Shown piece after piece: positions 8,520-16,645 of a stretch of DNA of 64,000 nucleotides. The DNA is from JAGPCH01 sp039810605 (GTDB taxonomy: Bacteria > Bacteroidota > Ignavibacteria > Tepidaquicellales > Tepidaquicellaceae), in the NCBI GenBank assembly GCA_039810605.1, contig JBDHXH010000003.1:1-64000 (forward strand), in the 5' to 3' direction. A model generated the notes under the pieces. It was not told where the DNA came from, did not search any database, and saw only the letters and a list, made by a program, of their open reading frames with translations. How positions within the stretch are numbered: position 1 is the first letter of the stretch; each line of letters begins with the position of its first letter. Position numbers and translations under genes: made by a program.

Positions 8520-8699
8520 TTATTTTTCACGATTGTTCTCTTCAGATTTTTTCTTTGATTCCATTTCTTCAAATAAGATTCTTACCGACGGCGTGTAGTT
8601 ATCATCATACTGACCGCTCTTTACGCTCCAGATAAAAGCGATCAAAAAGCAAACTGCAACAAAAAGACTCGCACATATCAGAATAAATAATGCGCTCAT
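8520..8699 (-). CDS. ccoS: CcoS, cbb3 oxidase assembly protein
   Basis: A 59-codon gene from ATG at 8699 to TAA at 8520. It begins M-S-A-L-F-I-L-I-C-A-S-L, has one membrane span (about residues 3-24), then I-W-S-V-K-S-G-Q-Y-D-D, the conserved CcoS segment in which the W-S/A-x-x-S/x-G-Q-Y/F-D-D pattern follows the span. A charged Lys/Glu tail ends the protein. CcoS is required for cofactor insertion into cbb3 oxidase. Its place between ccoI and ccoNO on the same strand supports the call. Confidence 0.88.
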   Translation of the reverse strand: MSALFILICASLFVAVCFLIAFIWSVKSGQYDDNYTPSVRILFEEMESKKKSEENNREK

Positions 8700-8748
8700 T
8701 TTCTTTTCTTTATGGGTGAAGCGGCTATCCTTGAAGCTGAAAGGCTGC

Positions 8749-8788
8749 GGGACCGCATTTCAACAGTTATTATACAGGTAGCGGTCCC
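8749..8788. repeat. 8-bp inverted repeat in the ccoI-ccoS gap
   Basis: GGGACCGC at 8749-8756 and GCGGTCCC at 8781-8788 form a perfect stem with a 24-base loop. It lies between the ccoI stop and the ccoS start. It could be an mRNA hairpin that sets relative expression of ccoI and the oxidase genes, or be neutral. No T-run follows on either strand. Confidence 0.4.
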
Positions 8789-8814
8789 ATTTATGCCTTT
8801 CTTACAGGGAGGAT

Positions 8815-11289
8815 TCAAAACTTTTTCATAATATTTTCTTTGAAAGACCATGACTGCAAAAGTCCCTTTCTCTTTGCAAGAAAATTCGTCATTCCTATTA
8901 CAAAAAGAATTATTGAAATGGAATTAAACGGCATCAGTATCGCTGCAATCAGCGGTGAAAATGTTCCCTGCGATGCCAGATAAAGTCCGATCACATTATA
9001 AATAAATGAAATCGCAAAACTGACCTTGATTACGTTTAATGTTGATCTCGAGAATTTCAAAAACTTGCTAAGCTCCGAGAAGCTTGTCGCATCCATTATT
9101 GCATCGCATGAAGGAGAGAAGTTCGTTATATCCTCCGAAACCGTAATTCCAACATCACTTTGTTTGAGAGCTCCGGCATCATTGATTCCGTCTCCTATCA
9201 TAAGAACTTTCTCGCCTGATTGTTGAAGACCTTTGACATAAAGAAGTTTGTCAAGGGGATTCTGATTGAAGCGCATGCTTTGTTCATTCTCAAAATATTT
9301 TTTCAACCTTATCTTTTCTGAATTATTATCGCCGGATATCAGGGCAAGTTTATATTCTTCTGACAATTTCTTTAGAAGCTCGCTAAGTCCCTCGCGGTAT
9401 TTGTTGTCGAAGCAGAAGAAGCCCTTTACCTGATCGTCAATAGCAAGAAATACATTTGTCCCCAATGCCTGCTTTGCAATTTCCTTTTTCAGCAAGTTGT
9501 AACTGCAGCCGATTTCCCCAAACAGGAATCTGATAGTACCGAGTTTTATCATGCTTCCGCCAACAGTTCCGGATATCCCTTCGCTCACAGATTCCGTAAA
9601 ATCATACGCTTCATGTTCGGCATCCTCCAAAATGGAATCATAAATTTTCTTGCTCAAAGGATGCGTCGAATTTCTCACCAGAGACTTTACCATTTTCATT
9701 TCGTTTTCATCAAGTTCACCGCCAACGAATCTGATTTCAAGATCATTCGCATTTGTGATAGTTCCCGTCTTGTCAAAGATTATCGTTGTTACTCCCGCAA
9801 GTTTTTCGATTACATAAGCATTCTTAAGGTAAAATTTATTTCTTCCCAAAATGCGAAGACTGTTCCCAAGCGCAAAGGGAACAGTAAGCGCAAGCGCGCA
9901 TGGACAGGCAACAATAAGTACCGCAGTGAACGCATTAAGAGCTTGAGTCAAACTGGTTGGCAAATGATAAGCTGCTGCGAGTGATGCAATCAGCAAAATC
10001 ATAATTGTAAAATATTTGCTGACGGAGTTTGTGATATTGATGATACTTGAAGATGATTTTTTTGTGAATGCACTTTCATTCCAGAGCTGCGTAATGTAAC
10101 TGCGGGAAACCGTTCGCACAACTTCAAGTTCAATCGCACTTCCAAAATGCCTCCCACCGGCGTAAATTATTTCTCCAAGAACTTTTTGTTCCGGAATAGA
10201 TTCTCCCGTAACGAAACTGTAATCAATGTTTGCAGTGCCTTTGAACAAGATCGAATCAGCCGGCACAATTTCGTTGTTCCTTAATATTATTCTGTCACCC
10301 GGCTTCAGATTAGTTACGGGTACGCTAAACTCGGACGTCTCCTTTTTTAAGGTTACGGAAATCGGCAGATACGATTTGTAATCCCTTTCGAAGTTGAGCG
10401 ATTCAAAAGTCTTGCTTTGAAACAGCTTCCCGATGAGAAGCAGGAAAACCAGACCTGCCAGCGAATCTACAAATCCGGCATTCCCAAAATAAATAATTTC
10501 ATACAAACTCCTTATGAACAATGCAAGAAGCCCGATTGAAATTGGCAGATCTATATTAATGTATTTCTGTTTCAGACCTTTCAGCGCATTGGTAAAATAA
10601 TCGGAAGCACTGAAAAACATTACAGGCAGGACAAGCAATATATTCAGGTAATTAAAAATGTCCCTGAAACTCTGTTCTGAAATTTTGTCAAGAGAAAGAT
10701 ATTCCGGAAAACTTAACAGCATTATATTCCCGAGACAGAAACCTGCCACACCAATTTTCAGATAGAGATTCTTAACGTAAAAACTTTTCTTAGAATGTGT
10801 TTTATTTTTTTCGATTGTGATCTGCGGCTCATATCCCAGGGATACAAGAATTTTTACAACTGATTTCAATCGTATTTTACTGTTGTCAAACCTAACTGTA
10901 ACTTTCTTCTGAAAGAAATTTACACTGGAAGAAATGATCGCAGGATTAATCCTGAATAGCTTCTCCAGGAGGTAAATGCAGGAGCTGCAATGCATTCCCG
11001 GGATGTGAAACGTAACACAAGTGAAGTTCTTATCCTTGAAGTCTATTATTGATTTTTCAACCTCGGTATCGTCGAGATAATCAAATTTATTTTTTTCGAC
11101 TTCCGGTGTAACCCGGGTGCCGGGATTGTTTTCCATTTCATAATATGTTCCCAACTCTTTGCCTTCAAGTGTCTCGAAGACTGACATGCATCCGCTGCAG
11201 CAAAAATATTTTCCTGCAATTTCTATGCTCTTGTCCTTACATTCAGTTCCGCAATGATAGCAGGATATTTTTTCAATAATCTTTTCCAT
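8815..11289 (-). CDS. ccoI: Copper-type P1B ATPase CcoI
   Basis: An 824-residue heavy-metal P-type ATPase that exports copper for cbb3 oxidase assembly. In order: an N-terminal cysteine-rich metal module (C-Y-H-C near residue 10 and C-C-S-G-C at 30-34), an HMA domain with G-M-H-C-S-S-C (C101, C104), membrane spans, the actuator T-G-E-S at 361-364, the transport motif C-P-C at 462-464, the phosphorylation site D-K-T-G-T at 506-510 and G-D-G-I-N-D near 685. The combination of cysteine-rich N-terminal module, HMA domain and C-P-C is typical of CcoI/FixI. It is the first gene of the operon. A Crp/Fnr-type palindrome lies 46 bases upstream. Confidence 0.93.
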   Translation of the reverse strand: MEKIIEKISCYHCGTECKDKSIEIAGKYFCCSGCMSVFETLEGKELGTYYEMENNPGTRVTPEVEKNKFDYLDDTEVEKSIIDFKDKNFTCVTFHIPGMHCSSCIYLLEKLFRINPAIISSSVNFFQKKVTVRFDNSKIRLKSVVKILVSLGYEPQITIEKNKTHSKKSFYVKNLYLKIGVAGFCLGNIMLLSFPEYLSLDKISEQSFRDIFNYLNILLVLPVMFFSASDYFTNALKGLKQKYINIDLPISIGLLALFIRSLYEIIYFGNAGFVDSLAGLVFLLLIGKLFQSKTFESLNFERDYKSYLPISVTLKKETSEFSVPVTNLKPGDRIILRNNEIVPADSILFKGTANIDYSFVTGESIPEQKVLGEIIYAGGRHFGSAIELEVVRTVSRSYITQLWNESAFTKKSSSSIINITNSVSKYFTIMILLIASLAAAYHLPTSLTQALNAFTAVLIVACPCALALTVPFALGNSLRILGRNKFYLKNAYVIEKLAGVTTIIFDKTGTITNANDLEIRFVGGELDENEMKMVKSLVRNSTHPLSKKIYDSILEDAEHEAYDFTESVSEGISGTVGGSMIKLGTIRFLFGEIGCSYNLLKKEIAKQALGTNVFLAIDDQVKGFFCFDNKYREGLSELLKKLSEEYKLALISGDNNSEKIRLKKYFENEQSMRFNQNPLDKLLYVKGLQQSGEKVLMIGDGINDAGALKQSDVGITVSEDITNFSPSCDAIMDATSFSELSKFLKFSRSTLNVIKVSFAISFIYNVIGLYLASQGTFSPLIAAILMPFNSISIILFVIGMTNFLAKRKGLLQSWSFKENIMKKF

Positions 11290-11306
11290 TCCCCGTATTG
11301 ATTGAA

Positions 11307-11314
11307 CAAAAATA
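11307..11314 (-). promoter_or_regulatory. Putative -7 box of the cco operon promoter
   Basis: On the minus strand this reads TATTTTTG, matching the Bacteroidetes-type TAnnTTTG -7 element, 18 bases before the ccoI start. No TTTG is present at the expected -33 position; that place is taken by the palindrome at 11335-11352, as expected for an activator-dependent promoter. Function is inferred. Confidence 0.45.
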
Positions 11315-11334
11315 GATTCTTGAGTGATATGAAG

Positions 11335-11352
11335 TTATGACTTATGTCATAA
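11335..11352. promoter_or_regulatory. Crp/Fnr-like operator upstream of ccoI
   Basis: A perfect dyad TTATGAC-N4-GTCATAA. Two half sites separated by four bases are the architecture of Fnr-class operators (TTGAT-N4-ATCAA in Fnr). Its centre is about 40 bases upstream of the start point predicted from the -7 box, the position of a class II activator. The likely binder is the Crp/Fnr protein encoded at 1125-1838 or a relative. Confidence 0.6.
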
Positions 11353-11468
11353 GATTAGAAAAGGTGGATTGAAGGAAAGAGTGCGTAATGTGTCACGGGC
11401 TACAATATTGACTGTAACCCGTGAGCTCAATGTTTGTTAGTTGTAACTTATCATGGAATCATAGTTCT

Positions 11469-14087
11469 TTATTTGATGAGTGTCATTCTTTTGACGGCGC
11501 TGAATTTGCCGGCGTTGAGTTTGTAAAAGTAGACTCCGCTTGGCAGATTCGCACCGCTGAATTCATACTCATAAATTCCGGCGCTGAACCTTTGGCTCAC
11601 AAGTGTTGATACAGTTCTTCCAAGCATATCATAGACAACAAGTGATACTTCGCTCACAGCGCTCTTCGCATCCGGCGGAATTTCGAATCTGATTTTAGTT
11701 GTTGGGTTGAATGGATTGGGATAATTTTGCAGAAGTTTATATCCTTCGACTGTGTTACCGGACAATTGATTCAGAATTCCTGAAGGACCTGTGTTTCTTC
11801 CTTTCAGCAAAACGACTGCGCTTGCAATTCCGCTCGGAGGAAGACTAACGGCGGAAATCAAGTCACCTTTGTTATCATTATTAAAATCACCAAATAGCGG
11901 CGACATCACACTGCAGTATGCACCTGCTCTCAATGCGTAAGTAAAACTGCCGCCATTATTATAATAGAGTGAAATGCAGTTTGATGCATTATTCCCAACC
12001 ATAATATCTTTATCACCATCATTGTCGAGATCGCCGGAAGTTATTCCTGAAACATTCAACAGGTCCGGTGAATATGCAGAAGGCAGAGATTGAGCCGGCT
12101 GAAAAGTTCCATCACTGTTTCCATAAAGAACGCTCATCCATGTAGTTTCAAAAAAATTACTCGAAGCGATATCGAGTTTTCCGTCGCTGTTGAAATCGGC
12201 AACGGTAATATCGGTTGCACCGCCCTGATCTCCTATTGAATTCGGAATCGGATCATTGAAACTTCCTGCACCGGTTCCAAAAAGTATATTCATGATTGCG
12301 CCTGACGTTCCAATTGCAAGGTCCTTATTTCCGTCTCTGTTAAAATCAGCAATTGCAATAGGCGCCGGCTGCGGTCCGATTATTTTAACAGCGGGATTTG
12401 AAAAGTTAGCATTCCCGTCATTCATTGATATGAAAAGTCTTTGCCCTGATTCAGGAATACCCACGCACCCAAGCCATTCTGTAATAAGAACATCAACGTC
12501 TCCGTCATTATCAATATCGGCGCCGTCAATGTCATACCATCCGCATGCATTAACAGGTTTTGTCTGCACTGCTCCAAAGGTTCCGTCTCCATTGTTTATG
12601 GCGAAATGAAAATCATAAGGAGGTGAGTTAATAGCGGTTGCAAATAATATATCCGGTTTGTTGTCACCGTTTAAATCTCTGAACTTAGCCTGCACGCCTC
12701 CACTTCTTATGGAGTAACTAATTGCCGAGGCAAAACTTCCATCACCATTGTTCTTCAGTACTTTAACTGGAACGCCTGTAGCAGTTCTGCCTGATGCAGA
12801 AGTAACAACATCAAGATCATTGTCTCCGTCAATGTCTGCAGCGTCAATGCTTGCTGCAAAACTGCTCGATGTCTGATATAACACCGGTGAATAAAAAACT
12901 CCTCCACCTGTATTCTTGTGAATGGTTATCATTCGCGAATATGAATCTGCTGTCAGTATATCTGTCTTTCCATCATTATCAGCATCACCGAGCATAACAT
13001 CAACTGTATTTTGTCCTGCGGAATTTTTGAATGCAGTCTGAAATCCTCCGCTTCCATTGCTCAAGGCAACCATGTACCCGTCACTGCTTCTGGCAGATGT
13101 TGAGGTTCCTACAATATCCTGCCATCCGTCTCCATTAAGATCTGAAGTTTCTATATCTGTCACCACCGAACCAAGTATATCGAGATTGATGGTTTCAAAT
13201 GGTCCGAAATTTCCATTGTTGTTTCTATACAATGCTACTGAAGGACCCGATGCAACACATGCATACATAATATCATTGTCAGTGTCATTATCAATATCAG
13301 CGAGCCAAACAGAAGGCCAGACATCATTGCCCGAACCGGAGTAAGTCAGTTCGGTTCTGTTCGTAAATGTCCCTGTTCCGGAATTAATGAGAACATTCAG
13401 ATGATAATTTTCATTTGCAACTACAATATCAATAAAATTATCACCATTGATTTTTGCAGCTTCCAATCTGTACGGAGCAACCCCTGCCGGGAAAACTGAT
13501 TGAGGAGCGAATGTTCCGTTACCGTTGTTGAGCAAAACGGAAATTGTATTTCCCTGATCAAAGCCTCCGTAATTTGCAACAGCCAAGTCATTAAATCCAT
13601 CATTATTAAAATCGTCAGAAACAATTCCAATTGGACCGCCTCCGACAGCATAACTTGTAAATGGTCCGAAGTTCCCGCCGCCTTGATTCAAGTAAACAGA
13701 TACTGTGTTGCCATTATAGTTGGTGCCTGTGTTTGCAACAATTACATCCGGAAGATTATCATTGTTGAGATCGGCAGATTCTGCAAACTGCGATGTCATT
13801 GGTGAAGAATAATGAGCCGCTTGAGAATTAAACATCCCTCCTCCGTAATTCTTTATGACAAAAAATCCCTTAGCACTTCCATCAAACCCTGCAAAATATC
13901 TTGAAGCAACTACATCGGAATCTCCGTCATTATCAACGTCAACCATCTTCGAACTTGAGAGAAATGAAATCTGATTTTCTGTCGAAACGTTGAAACCATA
14001 CCAAGTATTCTCGAATGGTGGCACGATAGTTTGAGCAGAGACATCAAAGCAAAAAATAATAAATAGAATAGTGAGTAAGATTTTCAT
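11469..14087 (-). CDS. VCBS/FG-GAP repeat protein with T9SS sorting domain
   Basis: A secreted protein of about 872 residues. I take the start at 14087, which gives a clean signal peptide (M-K-I-L-L-T-I-L-F-I-I-F); the frame is open to 14153 but the extra residues are polar. The body is a long series of VCBS/FG-GAP units with D-x-D/N-x-D-G/N-x-x-D calcium-loop motifs such as D-V-D-N-D-G-D-S-D and D-F-N-N-D-G-F-N-D, probably beta-propeller blades. The last 90 residues are a type A T9SS sorting domain opened by N-Y-P-N-P-F-N-P-T-T and ending in S-G-V-Y-F-Y-K-L...K-R-M-T-L-I-K. It is expected at the cell surface or released. The ligand is unknown. Confidence 0.9.
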   Translation of the reverse strand: MKILLTILFIIFCFDVSAQTIVPPFENTWYGFNVSTENQISFLSSSKMVDVDNDGDSDVVASRYFAGFDGSAKGFFVIKNYGGGMFNSQAAHYSSPMTSQFAESADLNNDNLPDVIVANTGTNYNGNTVSVYLNQGGGNFGPFTSYAVGGGPIGIVSDDFNNDGFNDLAVANYGGFDQGNTISVLLNNGNGTFAPQSVFPAGVAPYRLEAAKINGDNFIDIVVANENYHLNVLINSGTGTFTNRTELTYSGSGNDVWPSVWLADIDNDTDNDIMYACVASGPSVALYRNNNGNFGPFETINLDILGSVVTDIETSDLNGDGWQDIVGTSTSARSSDGYMVALSNGSGGFQTAFKNSAGQNTVDVMLGDADNDGKTDILTADSYSRMITIHKNTGGGVFYSPVLYQTSSSFAASIDAADIDGDNDLDVVTSASGRTATGVPVKVLKNNGDGSFASAISYSIRSGGVQAKFRDLNGDNKPDILFATAINSPPYDFHFAINNGDGTFGAVQTKPVNACGWYDIDGADIDNDGDVDVLITEWLGCVGIPESGQRLFISMNDGNANFSNPAVKIIGPQPAPIAIADFNRDGNKDLAIGTSGAIMNILFGTGAGSFNDPIPNSIGDQGGATDITVADFNSDGKLDIASSNFFETTWMSVLYGNSDGTFQPAQSLPSAYSPDLLNVSGITSGDLDNDGDKDIMVGNNASNCISLYYNNGGSFTYALRAGAYCSVMSPLFGDFNNDNKGDLISAVSLPPSGIASAVVLLKGRNTGPSGILNQLSGNTVEGYKLLQNYPNPFNPTTKIRFEIPPDAKSAVSEVSLVVYDMLGRTVSTLVSQRFSAGIYEYEFSGANLPSGVYFYKLNAGKFSAVKRMTLIK

Positions 14088-14116
14088 AATTGTAATTTCA
14101 TTTGATTTGTACTGCA

Positions 14117-14149
14117 CAAAAATATTAAAAGGCGACCTCACTTCACAAA
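14117..14149 (-). promoter_or_regulatory. Bacteroidetes-type promoter of the VCBS protein gene
   Basis: On the minus strand TTTG (14149-14146) is followed after 21 bases by TATTTTTG (14124-14117), matching the TTTG / TAnnTTTG pattern of Bacteroidetes sigma factors. The -7 box lies 29 bases before the ATG at 14087, which also supports that start over the one at 14153. Confidence 0.5.
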
Positions 14150-14391
14150 CCATCTTTCTTCAATCCGTAGTAATGATAAATTCACCGCTTACTATACATA
14201 AGCTGATTTTTGCTGTTAATTTAGAATTAATCTTTTTAAAAAGCTGCTCAAGTGTATGAAGGAAGAGCAAAATCAAAACGCATTATGTTCACCCCATAAT
14301 ATGCATCTTCCAAAATGATATTTTTGATAAATTTCCAAACATCGTTTTGGACGGATGTGAGCAAATGTTCGTAAAATCATTTAAAAGTAAC

Positions 14392-14420
14392 TTGAAATCA
14401 CAGAATATAATAGCTATATT
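14392..14420 (+). promoter_or_regulatory. Putative groES promoter
   Basis: TTGAAA at 14392-14397 and TATATT at 14415-14420 are 17 bases apart, a sigma70-like arrangement. The -10 hexamer runs into the left arm of the CIRCE element, so a bound repressor would block polymerase. An overlapping TATAAT at 14406 is badly spaced. Confidence 0.45.
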
Positions 14421-14445
14421 AGCACTCAATTCACGACAGTGCTAA
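14419..14445. promoter_or_regulatory. CIRCE element (HrcA operator)
   Basis: TTAGCACTC-N9-CAGTGCTAA, one base away from the CIRCE consensus (TTAGCACTC-N9-GAGTGCTAA) and with the correct 9-base spacer. It lies 64 bases upstream of groES. CIRCE is the operator of the heat-shock repressor HrcA, so groESL is probably HrcA-controlled. hrcA itself is not in the window. Confidence 0.9.
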
Positions 14446-14509
14446 CTTTTTAAGGACTACATTTTTCTTAACATTTAACCAATAATTTAATTAACCAAAG
14501 TAAAAAAAC

Positions 14510-14794
14510 ATGAAAATAAAACCATTGAGCGATAGAATTATCGTCAGACCTGCGGAGGCAGAAGAAAAGACTGCATCGGGGTTGATCATTCCCGACACTG
14601 CAAAAGAAAAGCCGATGAAGGGCGAAATAGTAGCAGTTGGACCCGGCAAAACTTCAGATGATGGCAAAGTCATCAAGATGGAATTGAAAGTCGGAGACAA
14701 GGTTCTTTACGGAAAATATTCGGGAACCGAAGTTACATACGAAGGGACTGATTACTTGATTATGCGCGAATCAGATGTTTATGCAATTATCTGA
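14510..14794 (+). CDS. groES: Co-chaperonin GroES
   Basis: A 94-residue 10-kDa chaperonin that caps GroEL. It begins M-K-I-K-P-L-S-D-R-I-I-V-R, the family signature, and carries the mobile loop (E-K-T-A-S-G-L-I-I-P-D-T-A) and a Y-G-K-Y-S-G-T-E-V segment. It is followed after 55 bases by groEL and preceded by a CIRCE element. No Shine-Dalgarno sequence is visible in front of the ATG; the leader is AT-rich. Confidence 0.97.
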   Translation: MKIKPLSDRIIVRPAEAEEKTASGLIIPDTAKEKPMKGEIVAVGPGKTSDDGKVIKMELKVGDKVLYGKYSGTEVTYEGTDYLIMRESDVYAII

Positions 14795-14849
14795 TTCAGT
14801 AAGAAAGATAATCATCAATTTAAAAAATTAAATTTAAAATAAAATAAGA

Positions 14850-16490
14850 ATGGCATCAAAAATAATCACCTTTGATACGGAAGCAAGAGCCGCATTAAAA
14901 AGAGGTGTTGATACTCTTGCAAATGCCGTGAAGGTAACGCTTGGTCCGAAGGGACGCAACGTTGTTATTGACAAGAAATTCGGCGCACCGACAGTAACTA
15001 AAGATGGCGTAACTGTTGCTAAAGAAATTGAAATCGAAGATCCGATTGAAAATATGGGCGCGCAGATGGTAAAAGAAGTGGCGTCAAAGACTTCTGACGT
15101 AGCCGGCGACGGAACTACAACTGCAACTGTTCTCGCACAGGCAATTTACCGCGAAGGCTTAAAGCACGTTACTTCAGGTGCTAATCCAATGGATTTGAAA
15201 AGAGGAATTGATAAAGCTGTCGAAGAACTTGTTAAAGGTCTTAAAGATATTTCTTCACCAATAAAAGAGAACAAGGAAATCGCGCAAGTCGGTGCAATCT
15301 CCGCAAACAACGACAAATATATCGGCGACCTTATTGCACAGGCAATGGACAAAGTCGGTAAAGACGGAGTCATCACTGTTGAGGAAGCGAAGGGAACAGA
15401 AACGACTGTTGATGTTGTAGAAGGAATGCAATTTGACAGAGGTTATCTTTCACCATATTTTGTGACCAATGCAGAATCAATGGAAACTGAACTTGAAGAC
15501 CCTTACATTTTGATTCACGACAAGAAAATTTCAACAATGAAGGATCTGCTGCCAATTCTTGAGAAGACTGCACAATCAGGAAGAAGCATGCTTATCATTG
15601 CCGAAGATGTTGAAGGAGAAGCGCTCGCGACATTAGTTGTAAATAAATTGCGCGGTACACTTAAAGTTTGCGCCGTAAAAGCTCCGGGATTCGGTGATAG
15701 AAGAAAAGCAATGCTTGAAGACATTGCAATTCTTACCAAGGGAACCGTTATCTCCGAAGAGCAAGGTTACAAACTTGAGAATGCGACAATCTCGTATCTT
15801 GGTACTGCGAAGAGGGTTGTGATTGATAAAGATAACACAACAATCGTCGAAGGAGCAGGAAGCGCAGATGACATAAAGAAGAGAGTTAACGAAATTAAAG
15901 GACAGATTGACAAGACCACATCGGATTATGATAAAGAAAAACTGCAGGAGAGACTTGCTAAATTGTCGGGCGGTGTTGCAGTATTGAAGATCGGTGCATC
16001 TACAGAAGTTGAGATGAAAGAGAAGAAAGCAAGAGTAGAAGATGCATTGCATGCAACAAGAGCTGCAGTCGAGGAAGGAATTGTTCCCGGCGGCGGAGTT
16101 GCACTTTTGAGAGTAAGTTCAAAGCTCGATAATTTAAAGATTGAAGGTGACGATCAGAAGACCGGTGTTGCAATAATTAAGAAAGCAATCGAAGAGCCGA
16201 TTCGTCAGATAGTTGAAAACGCAGGGCTTGAAGGATCAGTTGTGGTAAACAAGGTGAAGGAAGGCAAGGGCAATTTCGGATTCAATGCTGCTTCAGATGA
16301 ATATGAAGATATGGTAAAGTCGGGAGTAATTGATCCTACAAAGGTTACCAGAGTAGCTCTTGAGAATGCGGCATCTGTGGCAGGATTACTCCTGATGACG
16401 GAAGCTACAATTGTTGAGAAACCTGAAAAGGAAAAAATGCCAATGATGCCTCCGGGTGGTATGGGTGGCGGCATGGGTGATATGTATTAA
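14850..16490 (+). CDS. groEL: Chaperonin GroEL
   Basis: The 546-residue 60-kDa chaperonin subunit, which folds proteins inside its ring cavity with GroES. Visible signatures are the ATP-binding V-T-L-G-P-K-G-R-N-V, the catalytic G-D-G-T-T-T-A near residue 87, A-A-V-E-E-G-I-V-P-G-G-G in the equatorial domain and the glycine/methionine-rich tail G-G-M-G-G-G-M-G-D-M-Y. Length is standard. It forms an operon with groES under CIRCE control and is followed by a strong terminator at 16561. Confidence 0.98.
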   Translation: MASKIITFDTEARAALKRGVDTLANAVKVTLGPKGRNVVIDKKFGAPTVTKDGVTVAKEIEIEDPIENMGAQMVKEVASKTSDVAGDGTTTATVLAQAIYREGLKHVTSGANPMDLKRGIDKAVEELVKGLKDISSPIKENKEIAQVGAISANNDKYIGDLIAQAMDKVGKDGVITVEEAKGTETTVDVVEGMQFDRGYLSPYFVTNAESMETELEDPYILIHDKKISTMKDLLPILEKTAQSGRSMLIIAEDVEGEALATLVVNKLRGTLKVCAVKAPGFGDRRKAMLEDIAILTKGTVISEEQGYKLENATISYLGTAKRVVIDKDNTTIVEGAGSADDIKKRVNEIKGQIDKTTSDYDKEKLQERLAKLSGGVAVLKIGASTEVEMKEKKARVEDALHATRAAVEEGIVPGGGVALLRVSSKLDNLKIEGDDQKTGVAIIKKAIEEPIRQIVENAGLEGSVVVNKVKEGKGNFGFNAASDEYEDMVKSGVIDPTKVTRVALENAASVAGLLLMTEATIVEKPEKEKMPMMPPGGMGGGMGDMY

Positions 16491-16560
16491 TCAATTTTGC
16501 ACAGCACAAATTAAAATTGTGCAGCAATTGATTTGACAGAAGTTACACTTACAAAAAATT

Positions 16561-16588
16561 AACCCCGCGATCATTTGCGGGGTTTTTT
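16561..16588. terminator. Bidirectional intrinsic terminator between groEL and gcvP
   Basis: AACCCCGC (16561-16568), loop of 8, GCGGGGTT (16577-16584) and then a T-run. On the opposite strand the stem is followed by TTAATTTTTT. It lies between two convergent genes and probably ends both transcripts. Confidence 0.9.
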
Positions 16589-16645
16589 ATTTTGCAAATT
16601 CAATTTACCATTTCACAAACAGACACTGTTTAACGTGTCCACTTC

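Noticed and set aside
16520..16600. Glycine riboswitch near gcvP
   Set aside because: The structure found is a terminator at the gene's 3' side. The 5' side (19535-19644) shows no glycine-aptamer-like pairing.
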